In this document: one piece after another, positions 34,701 to 46,600 of the stretch
Numbering within the stretch: position 1 is the first letter of the stretch
How the letters are laid out: the number at the start of each line of letters is the position of its first letter
NCBI GenBank assembly: GCA_030268105.1
Contig: BSDZ01000014.1
Span: forward strand, 3,353,501 to 3,417,500
Length of the DNA stretch: 64,000 nucleotides
Source: Volvox africanus
Lineage: Eukaryota > Chlorophyta > Chlorophyceae > Chlamydomonadales > Volvocaceae
Direction: 5' to 3'
Made by a program: the position numbers and the translations under genes
The notes under the pieces: generated by a model
Seen by the model: the letters and a program-made list of their open reading frames with translations, nothing else
The model's database searches: none
What the model was told of the DNA's origin: nothing

Positions 34701-37700
34701 CCTCATGCCTCATGCCTCATGCCTCGTGCCTCATGCCTCGTGCCTCATGCCTCGTTCCTCCTGCCTCGCGCCTCGTGCCTCGTGCCTCGTGCCTCATGCC
34801 TCGTTCCTCCTGCCTCGTGCCTCGTGCCTCGTGCCTCGTGCCTCCTGCCTCGTGCCTCATGCCTCGTGCCTCGTGTCTCGTGCGTCGTGCCACATGCCTC
34901 ATGCCTCATGCCTCATGCCTCGTGCCTCATACATCGTGCCTCGTGCCTCGTGCCTCATGCCTCGTGCCTCATGCCTGGTGCCTGGTGCCTCATGCCTCGT
35001 GCCTCGTGCGTCGTGCCTCGTGCCTCGTGCCTCGTGCCTCGTGCCTCATACATCGTGCCTCGTGCCTCGTGCCTCGTGCCTCGTGCCTCATGCCTCGTGC
35101 CTCATGCCTCGTGCCTCGTGCCCCATGCCTCGTGCCTCATGCCTCGTGCCTCGTGCCTCGTGCCTCATGCCTCTTGCCTGGTGCCTCATGCCTCGTGCCT
35201 CGTGCCTCGAGCCTCGTGCCTCATGCCTCGTGCCTCGTGCCTCATGCCTCGTGCCTCGTGCCTCGTGCCTCATGCCTCATGCCTCGTGCCTCGTGCCTCG
35301 TGCCTCATGCCTCGTGCCTCATGCCTCGTGCCTCGTGCCTCGTGCCTCATGCCTCGTGCCTCATGCCTCATGCCTCATGCCTCATGCCTCATGCCTCATG
35401 CCTCATGCCTCATGCCTCGTGCCTCATGCCTCGTGCCTCGTGCCTCGTGCCTCGTGTCCTCGTGCCTAGTGCCTAGTGCCTAGTGCGTCGTGCCACATGC
35501 CTCATGCCTCATGCCTCGTGCCTCAAGCCTCATGCCTCATGCCTCGTGCCTCATGCCTCATGCCTCATGCCTCATGCCTCGTGCCTCATGCCTCATGCCT
35601 CATGCCTCGTGCCTCATGCCTCATGCCTCATGCCTCATGCCTCATGCCTCATGCCTCATGCCTCGTGCCTCGTGCCTCGTGCCTCGTGCCTCGTGCCTCG
35701 TGCCTCATGCCTCATGCCTCGTGCCTCATGCCTCTTTCCTCCTGCCTCGTGCCTCCTGCCTCGTGCCTCGTGCCTCATGCCTCATGCCTCATGCCTCATG
35801 CCTCGTGCCTCATGCCTCGTGCCTCATGCCTCGTTCCTCCTGCCTCGCGCCTCGTGCCTCGTGCCTCGTGCCTCATGCCTCGTTCCTCCTGCCTCGTGCC
35901 TCGTGCCTCGTGCCTCGTGCCTCCTGCCTCGTGCCTCATGCCTCGTGCCTCGTGTCTCGTGCGTCGTGCCACATGCCTCATGCCTCATGCCTCATGCCTC
36001 GTGCCTCATACATCGTGCCTCGTGCCTCGTGCCTCATGCCTCATGCCTCATGCCTCATGCCTCATGCCTCATGCCTCATGCCTCGTGCCTCGGGCCTCAT
36101 GCCTCGTGCCTCGTGCCTCGTGCCTCGTGTCCTCGTGCCTCGTGCCTAGTGCCTAGTGCGCCGTGCCACATGCCTCATGCCTCATGCCTCGTGCCTCAAG
36201 CCTCATGCCTCATGCCTCGTGCCTCATGCCTCATGCCTCATGCCTCATGCCTCATGCCTCATGCCTCGTGCCTCGTGCCTCGTGCCTCGTGCCTCGTGCC
36301 TCGTGCCTCATGCCTCATGCCTCATGCCTCGTGCCTCATGCCTCTTTCCTCCTGCCTCGTGCCTCCTGCCTCGTGCCTCGTGCCTCATGCCTCATGCCTC
36401 ATGCCTCATGCCTCATGCCTCGTGCCTCATGCCTCGTGCCTCATGCCTCGTTCCTCCTGCCTCGCGCCTCGTGCCTCGTGCCTCGTGCCTCATGCCTCGT
36501 TCCTCCTGCCTCGTGCCTCGTGCCTCGTGCCTCGTGCCTCCTGCCTCGTGCCTCATGCCTCGTGCCTCGTGTCTCGTGCGTCGTGCCACATGCCTCATGC
36601 CTCATGCCTCATGCCTCGTGCCTCATACATCGTGCCTCGTGCCTCGTGCCTCATGCCTCGTGCCTCATGCCTGGTGCCTGGTGCCTCATGCCTCGTGCCT
36701 CGTGCCTCGTGCCTCGTGCCTCGTGCCTCGTGCCTCGTGCCTCGTGCCTCATACATCGTGCCTCGTGCCTCGTGCCTCGTGCCTCGTGTCCTCGTGCCTC
36801 GTGCCTAGTGCCTAGTGCGTCGTGCCACATGCCTCATGCCTCATGCCTCGTGCCTCAAGCCTCATGCCTCATGCCTCGTGCCTCATGCCTCATGCCTCAT
36901 GCCTCATGCCTCATGCCTCATGCCTCATGCCTCGTGCCTCGTGCCTCGTGCCTCGTGCCTCGTGCCTCGTGCCTCATGCCTCATGCCTCATGCCTCATGC
37001 CTCGTGCCTCATACCTCTTTCCTCCTGCCTCGTGCCTCCTGCCTCGTGCCTCGTGCCTCATGCCTCATGCCTCATGCCTCATGCCTCATGCCTCATGCCT
37101 CATGCCTCATGCCTCGTGCCTCATGCCTCGTGCCTCATGCCTCGTTCCTCCTGCCTCGCGCCTCGTGCCTCGTGCCTCGTGCCTCATGCCTCGTTCCTCC
37201 TGCCTCGTGCCTCGTGCCTCGTGCCTCGTGCCTCCTGCCTCGTGCCTCATGCCTCGTGCCTCGTGTCTCGTGCGTCGTGCCACATGCCTCATGCCTCATG
37301 CCTCATGCCTCGTGCCTCATACATCGTGCCTCGTGCCTCGTGCCTCATGCCTCGTGCCTCATGCCTGGTGCCTCGTGCCTCATGCCTCGTGCCTCGTGCC
37401 TCGTGCCTCATGCCTCATGCCTCGTGCCTCGTGCCTCGTGCCTCATGCCTCGTGCCTCATGCCTCGTGCCTCGTGCCTCGTGCCTCGTGCCTCGTGCCTC
37501 ATGCCTCTTGCCTCGTGCCTCGTGCCTCGTGCCTCATGCCTCTTGCCTGGTGCCTCATGCCTCGTGCCTCGTGCCTCGTGCCTCGTGCCTCATGCCTCGT
37601 GCCTCGTGCCTCATGCCTCGTGCCTCGTGCCTCGTGCCTCATGCCTCATGCCTCGTGCCTCGTGCCTCGTGCCTCATGCCTCGTGCCTCATGCCTCGTGC

Positions 37701-40593
37701 CTCGTGCCTCGTGCCTCATGCCTCGTGCCTCATGCCTCGTGCCTCGTGCCTCGTGCCTCATGCCTCGTTCCTCCTGCCTCGCGCCTCGTGCCTCGTGCCT
37801 CGTGCCTCATGCCTCGTTCCTCCTGCCTCGCGCCTCGTGCCTCATGCCTCGTGCCTCATGCCTCGTTCCTCCTGCCTCGCGCCTCGTGCCTCGTGCCTCG
37901 TGCCTCATGCCTCGTTCCTCCTGCCTCGTGCCTCGTGCCTCGTGCCTCGTGCGTCGTGCCTCATGCCTCGTGCCTCGTACCTCGTGCCTCGTGCCTCGTG
38001 CGTCGTGCCACATGCCTCATCCCTCATGCCTCATGCCTCGTGCCTCGTGCCTCATGCCTCATGCCTCGTGCCTCATGCCTCATGCCTCATGCCTCATGCC
38101 TCATGCCTCATGCCTCATGCCTCATGCCTCGTGCCTCATGCCTCGTGCCTCGTGCCTCGTGCCTCGTGTCCTCGTGCCTAGTGCCTAGTGCCTAGTGCGT
38201 CGTGCCACATGCCTCATGCCTCATGCCTCGTGCCTCAAGCCTCATGCCTCATGCCTCGTGCCTCATGCCTCATGCCTCATGCCTCATGCCTCGTGCCTCA
38301 TGCCTCATGCCTCATGCCTCGTGCCTCATGCCTCATGCCTCATGCCTCATGCCTCATGCCTCATGCCTCATGCCTCGTGCCTCGTGCCTCGTGCCTCGTG
38401 CCTCATGCCTCATGCCTCGTGCCTCATGCCTCTTTCCTCCTGCCTCGTGCCTCCTGCCTCGTGCCTCGTGCCTCATGCCTCATGCCTCATGCCTCATGCC
38501 TCATGCCTCATGCCTCGTGCCTCATGCCTCGTGCCTCATGCCTCGTTCCTCCTGCCTCGCGCCTCGTGCCTCGTGCCTCGTGCCTCATGCCTCGTTCCTC
38601 CTGCCTCGTGCCTCGTGCCTCGTGCCTCGTGCCTCCTGCCTCGTGCCTCATGCCTCGTGCCTCGTGTCTCGTGCGTCGTGCCACATGCCTCATGCCTCAT
38701 GCCTCATGCCTCGTGCCTCATACATCGTGCCTCGTGCCTCGTGCCTCATGCCTCGTGCCTCATGCCTGGTGCCTGGTGCCTCATGCCTCGTGCCTCGTGC
38801 GTCGTGCCTCGTGCCTCGTGCCTCGTGCCTCGTGCCTCATACATCGTGCCTCGTGCCTCGTGCCTCGTGCCTCGTGCCTCATGCCTCGTGCCTCATGCCT
38901 CGTGCCTCGTGCCCCATGCCTCGTGCCTCATGCCTCGTGCCTCGTGCCTCGTGCCTCATGCCTCATGCCTCGTGCCTCATGCCTCATGCCTCATGCCTCA
39001 TGCCTCATGCCTCATGCCTCATGCCTCATGCCTCATGCCTCGTGCCTCATGCCTCGTGCCTCGTGCCTCGTGCCTCGTGTCCTCGTGCCTAGTGCCTAGT
39101 GCCTAGTGCGTCGTGCCACATGCCTCATGCCTCATGCCTCGTGCCTCAAGCCTCATGCCTCATGCCTCGTGCCTCATGCCTCATGCCTCATGCCTCATGC
39201 CTCGTGCCTCATGCCTCATGCCTCATGCCTCGTGCCTCATGCCTCATGCCTCATGCCTCATGCCTCATGCCTCATGCCTCATGCCTCGTGCCTCGTGCCT
39301 CGTGCCTCGTGCCTCGTGCCTCGTGCCTCATGCCTCATGCCTCGTGCCTCATGCCTCTTTCCTCCTGCCTCGTGCCTCCTGCCTCGTGCCTCGTGCCTCA
39401 TGCCTCATGCCTCATGCCTCATGCCTCATGCCTCATGCCTCGTGCCTCATGCCTCGTGCCTCATGCCTCGTTCCTCCTGCCTCGCGCCTCGTGCCTCGTG
39501 CCTCGTGCCTCATGCCTCGTTCCTCCTGCCTCGTGCCTCGTGCCTCGTGCCTCGTGCCTCCTGCCTCGTGCCTCATGCCTCGTGCCTCGTGTCTCGTTCC
39601 TCCTGCCTCGTGCCTCGTGCCTCATGCCTGGTGCCTGGTGCCTCATGCCTCGTGCCTCGTGCCTCATGCCTCGTGCCTCATGCCTGGTGCCTCGTGCCTC
39701 ATGCCTCGTGCCTCGTGCCTCGTGCCTCATGCCTCATGCCTCGTGCCTCGTGCCTCGTGCCTCATGCCTCGTGCCTCATGCCTCGTGCCTCGTGCCTCGT
39801 GCCTCGTGCCTCGTGCCTCATGCCTCTTGCCTCGTGCCTCGTGCCTCGTGCCTCATGCCTCTTGCCTGGTGCCTCATGCCTCGTGCCTCGTGCCTCGTGC
39901 CTCGTGCCTCATGCCTCGTGCCTCGTGCCTCATGCCTCGTGCCTCGTGCCTCGTGCCTCATGCCTCATGCCTCGTGCCTCGTGCCTCGTGCCTCATGCCT
40001 CGTGCCTCATGCCTCGTGCCTCGTGCCTCGTGCCTCATGCCTCGTGCCTCATGCCTCGTGCCTCGTGCCTCGTGCCTCATGCCTCGTTCCTCCTGCCTCG
40101 CGCCTCGTGCCTCGTGCCTCGTGCCTCATGCCTCGTTCCTCCTGCCTCGCGCCTCGTGCCTCATGCCTCGTGCCTCATGCCTCGTTCCTCCTGCCTCGCG
40201 CCTCGTGCCTCGTGCCTCGTGCCTCATGCCTCGTTCCTCCTGCCTCGTGCCTCGTGCCTCGTGCCTCGTGCGTCGTGCCTCATGCCTCGTGCCTCGTACC
40301 TCGTGCCTCGTGCCTCGTGCGTCGTGCCACATGCCTCATCCCTCATGCCTCATGCCTCGTGCCTCGTGCCTCATGCCTCATGCCTCGTGCCTCATGCCTC
40401 ATGCCTCATGCCTCATGCCTCATGCCTCATGCCTCATGCCTCATGCCTCGTGCCTCATGCCTCGTGCCTCGTGCCTCGTGCCTCGTGTCCTCGTGCCTAG
40501 TGCCTAGTGCCTAGTGCGTCGTGCCACATGCCTCATGCCTCATGCCTCGTGCCTCAAGCCTCATGCCTCATGCCTCATGCCTCATGCCTCATG
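22790..40593 (+). repeat. Giant heptamer satellite array 1 (GCCTCRT)n, about 17.8 kb
   Basis: By length this is about 2,540 tandem 7-bp units, almost all GCCTCAT or GCCTCGT. Rarer variants are GCCTCCT, GCCTCTT, GCCTCGC, GCCTGGT, GCCTCAA, GCGTCGT, GCCACAT, CCTCATACATCGT, CGTTCCTCCT and GCCTAGT. Variants recur in fixed order, giving higher-order blocks. A tag (an 8-bp GTGTCCTC slip, then two or three GCCTAGT units, GCGYCGTGCCACAT and, shortly after, GCCTCAAGCCTC) recurs near 23,037, 23,696, 25,041, 25,693, 27,038, 29,979, 30,638, 31,402, 32,068, 33,430, 34,383, 35,476, 36,153, 36,812, 38,188, 39,099 and 40,507. Long open frames inside are arithmetic by-products, not genes. The right end runs into the end of transporter intron 3. 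Confidence 0.97.
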
Positions 40594-42963
40594 CCTCGTG
40601 TGTCTTCATCTTCTTTTCCCAGAGCCACTGCTGTGGGGTATCTGACGTCATGCTTCTCAGTCGGGATGCTGGCGGGGCCCCTCATCGGCGGCTACCTCGC
40701 CGTCAAGACTGCCCTGTGGACATGCATCGCACTCACCGCCGTCACGTGGATTTATGTCGCGGCCGTTGTCCCGGAATGCGCGCCGGGGCCGCTGGCGCAG
40801 CGCGCCACCGCCAAGGCTGGTGAGGCGGCTGACGCCAACGCCGACGCTGACGCCAGCGGCACGGCGCCACCTCCGCCACTGACCGACAGCGCAATACCGG
40901 TGGGATGTGGCCAGGGTAGTCCGCTTGGGGTGGCAGACAGCGGCGTCAGGAGGCGAGCAGGGAGGGAGGTGGAACAAGAGGAGGACGAGCAGGAGCGCTT
41001 AGTGACGGCGGAGACGGAAGCGCTAGCGGCCGCGGAGGTGGTGTCGTTGATTTCGGCGCAAAGCCACTTGATGAGCGGCGGCTCGGCGCCATCGGCGGCT
41101 GCCGATGCGGACGCTGGCGTACCTGGCGCCTGCGCGGTGTACGGCACTGCGTGTTGTCCCCACACCCGGGTGAGCACTTGCGCCGTAAGCGATGGCAATC
41201 AGGTGGAGACGATGTTGCCGTATTGTCGCCGGCCCCGGCGCAGCAGCGCAGGTGGAGGCGGCGGCAGTGGCGGTCACGGCGGCGGCAGTGGCGGTCGCGG
41301 CGGCGGCAGTGGCGGTCACGGCGGCGGCAATGGCTGTCACGGCGGCGGCAGTGGCGGTCACGGCAACGGCGGCGGCAGTAACAGGCTATTGGGTTTTTCC
41401 ACCGGCTGGTCGGTGATTCGGCATTCATCTTTCTACCGCCGTATCGCCGCCATTTGGGTTGTGGTGGCAATGACGTGGGAAGGTGCTGGGGAATTACTAA
41501 TGCAGTACCTGCAGTTCAAGCTGGGATTTAACACCTTAGATCAGGTACGGACCATTAAAGTGCGCGTGTGCGTGTGTGTGTGTTTTCATGTTGTGCATCG
41601 CGGGGGCGAAGGGAGGGTGTAGGAAGGGGGGCGAGGGAGGGCACGGGGGCGGGGTAAGGGGCAAGGGGGAACCGAGCGGATGTGCAATACGATTAGAAAC
41701 AAAACCAGAGACCAACCGATTGTACCAGATTAACCGCGTTGTCGTATCAGAACGTCAGTTATTGTGTGTCAATATTTTATAAGGTCTCCTTGTTGGTCTT
41801 TCTGCATTCGCATTCGCATTCGTATTCCAGAAGAGATGTTTCCTTCTGCCTGTCTGCCTTCCTTCGTCCACGTAAGGCCCACGTGCTAACAGTCCTCGCG
41901 TCCGGGGGCCTGGTGGTCAAGTTGGGCCTCCTGGCCCTGATGGTTCGTTGGATGGGAGAACGGCGGTTGTTGGCATTCGGTTTGGCAGCTTACGCGGCGG
42001 AGTGTGTGGCGCTGGCGGCGGCGCCTACCAAGGCTGTGGGCCTGGCGGCGGTGTCCATCGGGTCGCTGGCGTCGGTGTGCTGGCCGGCGCTGACAGCGTT
42101 ACAGACAGCGGGAGTGGACCCCACGCATCAGGGGGCGGTGTTCGGGGCGCTACAGGTGGGTGGAGGGACGGAAAGGGGAGGGGAAGGGGAGTCCTACCTG
42201 CGAAGTTCAGGTATTCCTCGCAGCGACCTGCTCTCATCCCATGGGTCGTGCTCCCAGAGGCCCTCACGCACGATGCTCCGTTTGCGCCTCTCTCTTCAGC
42301 AGACTGGCACTAATACGCAACGACCTTTCACACACACCTATCCAGTTCGCCTCCTTGTACGGCAACGCCCCCGAAACTCCTTATCCCCGTCCCCGTCCCC
42401 ATCCCCGCCGTTGTTTTTTATGTTTATAAGGTTTACCGTTGTTACAGGGTTTTCTTGCAATCACACACTCGCACCTATTACCCCCTTTCCCCTTCTCCCC
42501 CCTCCCTGCAAAGGCCATCAGCTCAATGGCCTCTGGTCTGGGCCCCTTGCTATTCGCGGCCGTGTTCCGTCAGGCGACTCGCAGCGATTCGGGGGGGAGG
42601 CCCATGCCCGGGGTGGTGTGGTACCTGGCAGCTGCCACGACTACGGTTGCCATCGGCCTTACTCTCAGTCTTCCCCAACAACCACAGCACGTGCATCCGC
42701 ATCAACATACGCGTCATTGCGGGCAGGATGGTGGAGCCCATGTCGCTGAGGGCAAGGGCGGATGCAGCGGTGGCGGCTGCGGAAGGCAACGCTGCGGTCG
42801 GGGCGTGAAGTGCAGTCCGGATGTGGAAAAGGGAGGGGCTGGCAGCGGCAGTCAGTCAGAGGAGGAGGGCCTGGAGCATCACCATTTGGAGCAAGAGGGG
42901 GTCAGGGAAAGTGGGGCAGCGGCCGGGAGTGGGGAGGGATTGCGGGAGCCGCTGCTGCCCTAA
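40594..42963 (+). pseudogene. 5'-truncated duplicate of the MFSD14-like transporter (exons 4-6 only, copy 2)
   Basis: Exon 4 (40623-41544), exon 5 (41877-42155) and exon 6 (42514-42963) repeat copy 1 at a constant offset of 20,902 bp, introns included. I saw no substitution or indel between the copies. Exons 1-3, which encode TM1-TM5 and the MFS signature, are absent. Immediately upstream is the heptamer array joined to the last 30 bp of intron 3. The fragment cannot make a full transporter. If transcribed from the array it would give TM6-12 and the loop. Either a very recent duplication or an assembly duplicate would explain the exact identity. Confidence 0.85.
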
Positions 42964-43691
42964 TGAAGGAGTGGGGAGTGGGGGACGGGACGGGAGGGAA
43001 GGGAAGGGGAGGGGAGGGGAGGGGAAGAGGGGATCGCGAGCCGGGTCAGTATCCAAGTAAGGTTACCCAACCCACACGGACTCATCAGGTATGTGGCTTG
43101 TTGGAGGGATTATCGCTGTGTTATGTAACTTCAGCGGTTTAATAGTTGGGTCGTTGCTGGTTGGCCGTTGGCTTGGTTTTCTGAAAGATTGCTTCAACCT
43201 TCGCGTGGCAGTGTAGCGCAGATTGGCATCGGAAGCCGCACTTGGTGGTTCAGGCAGTTGACTGGATTTCCCCAACGATGGGACTCAGGAAACCGGTGCT
43301 GCTGAAGGAACCTTTACGTTGAAGCCTTTTTTATGTGCTGCCAGTCTTTTCTTATTGTTTCCTCGCTGATGTTTTGGCATGTTTGCTGTAAGTTTTAAGA
43401 AGAGGGTTTTAGGGTTTTAGGGTTTTAACCCTAAGAAAGTAAGAAGATATTATAATTATTATGGTTACTCCGCCCTTGCGGGCTGGCGTGTATTATGGGG
43501 ATCTCCGGGATTTTAACCGAGTGGGCACGCATACCTCAGCGTCTTCATCTGAGGCCGCTAGAGATCACCTGTTTTTTGGTTACGTAGAGTTTCCTTGCTC
43601 TCTACGGCCCCTATCCAAGTGCCAGCCCCTTCGGATCTACTGGCATTTAGGTGGGTGTCAAACCACCCCGCACCATCAGCCCAGTTACGGG
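42964..43691 (+). repeat. Duplicate of the transporter 3' flank, with telomere-type repeat and hairpin segment
   Basis: This is the same sequence as 22,062-22,789 at offset 20,902. It includes the TGTAA at 43,124-43,128, the telomere-like head-to-head motif at 43,403-43,433 and all six hairpins at 43,472-43,692. Confidence 0.9.
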
Positions 43692-46600
43692 CCTCGTGCC
43701 TCATGCCTCGTGCGTCGTGCCTCATGCCTCGTGCCTCGTACCTCGTGCCTCGTGCCTCGTGCGTCGTGCCACATGCCTCATCCCTCATGCCTCATGCCTC
43801 GTGCCTCGTGCCTCATGCCTCATGCCTCATGCCTCATGCCTCATGCCTCATGCCTCATGCCTCGTGCCTCGTGCCTCATGCCTCGTGCCTCGTGCCTCGT
43901 GCCTCGTGTCCTCGTGCCTCGTGCCTAGTGCCTAGTGCGCCGTGCCACATGCCTCATGCCTCATGCCTCGTGCCTCAAGCCTCATGCCTCATGCCTCGTG
44001 CCTCATGCCTCATGCCTCATGCCTCATGCCTCATGCCTCATGCCTCGTGCCTCGTGCCTCGTGCCTCGTGCCTCATGCCTCATGCCTCATGCCTCGTGCC
44101 TCATGCCTCTTTCCTCCTGCCTCGTGCCTCCTGCCTCGTGCCTCGTGCCTCATGCCTCATGCCTCATGCCTCATGCCTCATGCCTCGTGCCTCATGCCTC
44201 GTGCCTCATGCCTCGTTCCTCCTGCCTCGCGCCTCGTGCCTCGTGCCTCGTGCCTCATGCCTCGTTCCTCCTGCCTCGTGCCTCGTGCCTCGTGCCTCGT
44301 GCCTCCTGCCTCGTGCCTCATGCCTCGTGCCTCGTGTCTCGTGCGTCGTGCCACATGCCTCATGCCTCATGCCTCATGCCTCGTGCCTCATACATCGTGC
44401 CTCGTGCCTCGTGCCTCATGCCTCGTGCCTCATGCCTGGTGCCTGGTGCCTCATGCCTCGTGCCTCGTGCCTCGTGCCTCGTGCCTCGTGCCTCGTGCCT
44501 CGTGCCTCGTGCCTCATACATCGTGCCTCGTGCCTCGTGCCTCGTGCCTCGTGTCCTCGTGCCTCGTGCCTAGTGCCTAGTGCGTCGTGCCACATGCCTC
44601 ATGCCTCATGCCTCGTGCCTCAAGCCTCATGCCTCATGCCTCGTGCCTCATGCCTCATGCCTCATGCCTCATGCCTCATGCCTCATGCCTCATGCCTCGT
44701 GCCTCGTGCCTCGTGCCTCGTGCCTCGTGCCTCGTGCCTCCTGCCTCGTGCCTCATGCCTCATGCCTCATGCCTCGTGCCTCATACATCGTGCCTCGTGC
44801 CTCGTGCCTCATGCCTCATGCCTCATGCCTCATGCCTCATGCCTCATGCCTCATGCCTCATGCCTCATGCCTCATGCCTCATGCCTCATGCCTCATGCCT
44901 CATGCCTCGTGCCTCGTGCCTCGTGCCTCGTGCCTCGTGCCTCGTGCCTCATGCCTCATGCCTCATGCCTCATGCCTCGTGCCTCATGCCTCTTTCCTCC
45001 TGCCTCGTGCCTCCTGCCTCGTGCCTCGTGCCTCATGCCTCATGCCTCATGCCTCATGCCTCATGCCTCATGCCTCATGCCTCATGCCTCGTGCCTCATG
45101 CCTCGTGCCTCATGCCTCGTTCCTCCTGCCTCGCGCCTCGTGCCTCGTGCCTCGTGCCTCATGCCTCGTTCCTCCTGCCTCGTGCCTCGTGCCTCGTGCC
45201 TCGTGCCTCCTGCCTCGTGCCTCATGCCTCGTGCCTCGTGTCTCGTGCGTCGTGCCACATGCCTCATGCCTCATGCCTCATGCCTCGTGCCTCATACATC
45301 GTGCCTCGTGCCTCGTGCCTCATGCCTCGTGCCTCATGCCTGGTGCCTCGTGCCTCATGCCTCGTGCCTCGTGCCTCGTGCCTCATGCCTCATGCCTCGT
45401 GCCTCGTGCCTCGTGCCTCATGCCTCGTGCCTCATGCCTCGTGCCTCGTGCCTCGTGCCTCGTGCCTCGTGCCTCATGCCTCTTGCCTCGTGCCTCGTGC
45501 CTCGTGCCTCATGCCTCTTGCCTGGTGCCTCATGCCTCGTGCCTCGTGCCTCGTGCCTCGTGCCTCATGCCTCGTGCCTCGTGCCTCATGCCTCGTGCCT
45601 CGTGCCTCGTGCCTCATGCCTCATGCCTCGTGCCTCGTGCCTCGTGCCTCATGCCTCGTGCCTCATGCCTCGTGCCTCGTGCCTCGTGCCTCATGCCTCG
45701 TGCCTCATGCCTCGTGCCTCGTGCCTCGTGCCTCATGCCTCGTTCCTCCTGCCTCGCGCCTCGTGCCTCGTGCCTCGTGCCTCATGCCTCGTTCCTCCTG
45801 CCTCGCGCCTCGTGCCTCATGCCTCGTTCCTCCTGCCTCGCGCCTCGTGCCTCGTGCCTCGTGCCTCATGCCTCGTTCCTCCTGCCTCGTGCCTCGTGCC
45901 TCGTGCCTCGTGCGTCGTGCCTCATGCCTCGTGCCTCGTACCTCGTGCCTCGTGCCTCGTGCGTCGTGCCACATGCCTCATCCCTCATGCCTCATGCCTC
46001 GTGCCTCGTGCCTCATGCCTCATGCCTCGTGCCTCATGCCTCATGCCTCATGCCTCATGCCTCATGCCTCATGCCTCATGCCTCATGCCTCGTGCCTCAT
46101 GCCTCGTGCCTCGTGCCTCGTGCCTCGTGTCCTCGTGCCTAGTGCCTAGTGCCTAGTGCGTCGTGCCACATGCCTCATGCCTCATGCCTCGTGCCTCAAG
46201 CCTCATGCCTCATGCCTCGTGCCTCATGCCTCATGCCTCATGCCTCATGCCTCGTGCCTCATGCCTCATGCCTCATGCCTCGTGCCTCATGCCTCATGCC
46301 TCATGCCTCATGCCTCATGCCTCATGCCTCATGCCTCGTGCCTCGTGCCTCGTGCCTCGTGCCTCATGCCTCATGCCTCGTGCCTCATGCCTCTTTCCTC
46401 CTGCCTCGTGCCTCCTGCCTCGTGCCTCGTGCCTCATGCCTCATGCCTCATGCCTCATGCCTCATGCCTCATGCCTCGTGCCTCATGCCTCGTGCCTCAT
46501 GCCTCGTTCCTCCTGCCTCGCGCCTCGTGCCTCGTGCCTCGTGCCTCATGCCTCGTTCCTCCTGCCTCGTGCCTCGTGCCTCGTGCCTCGTGCCTCCTGC

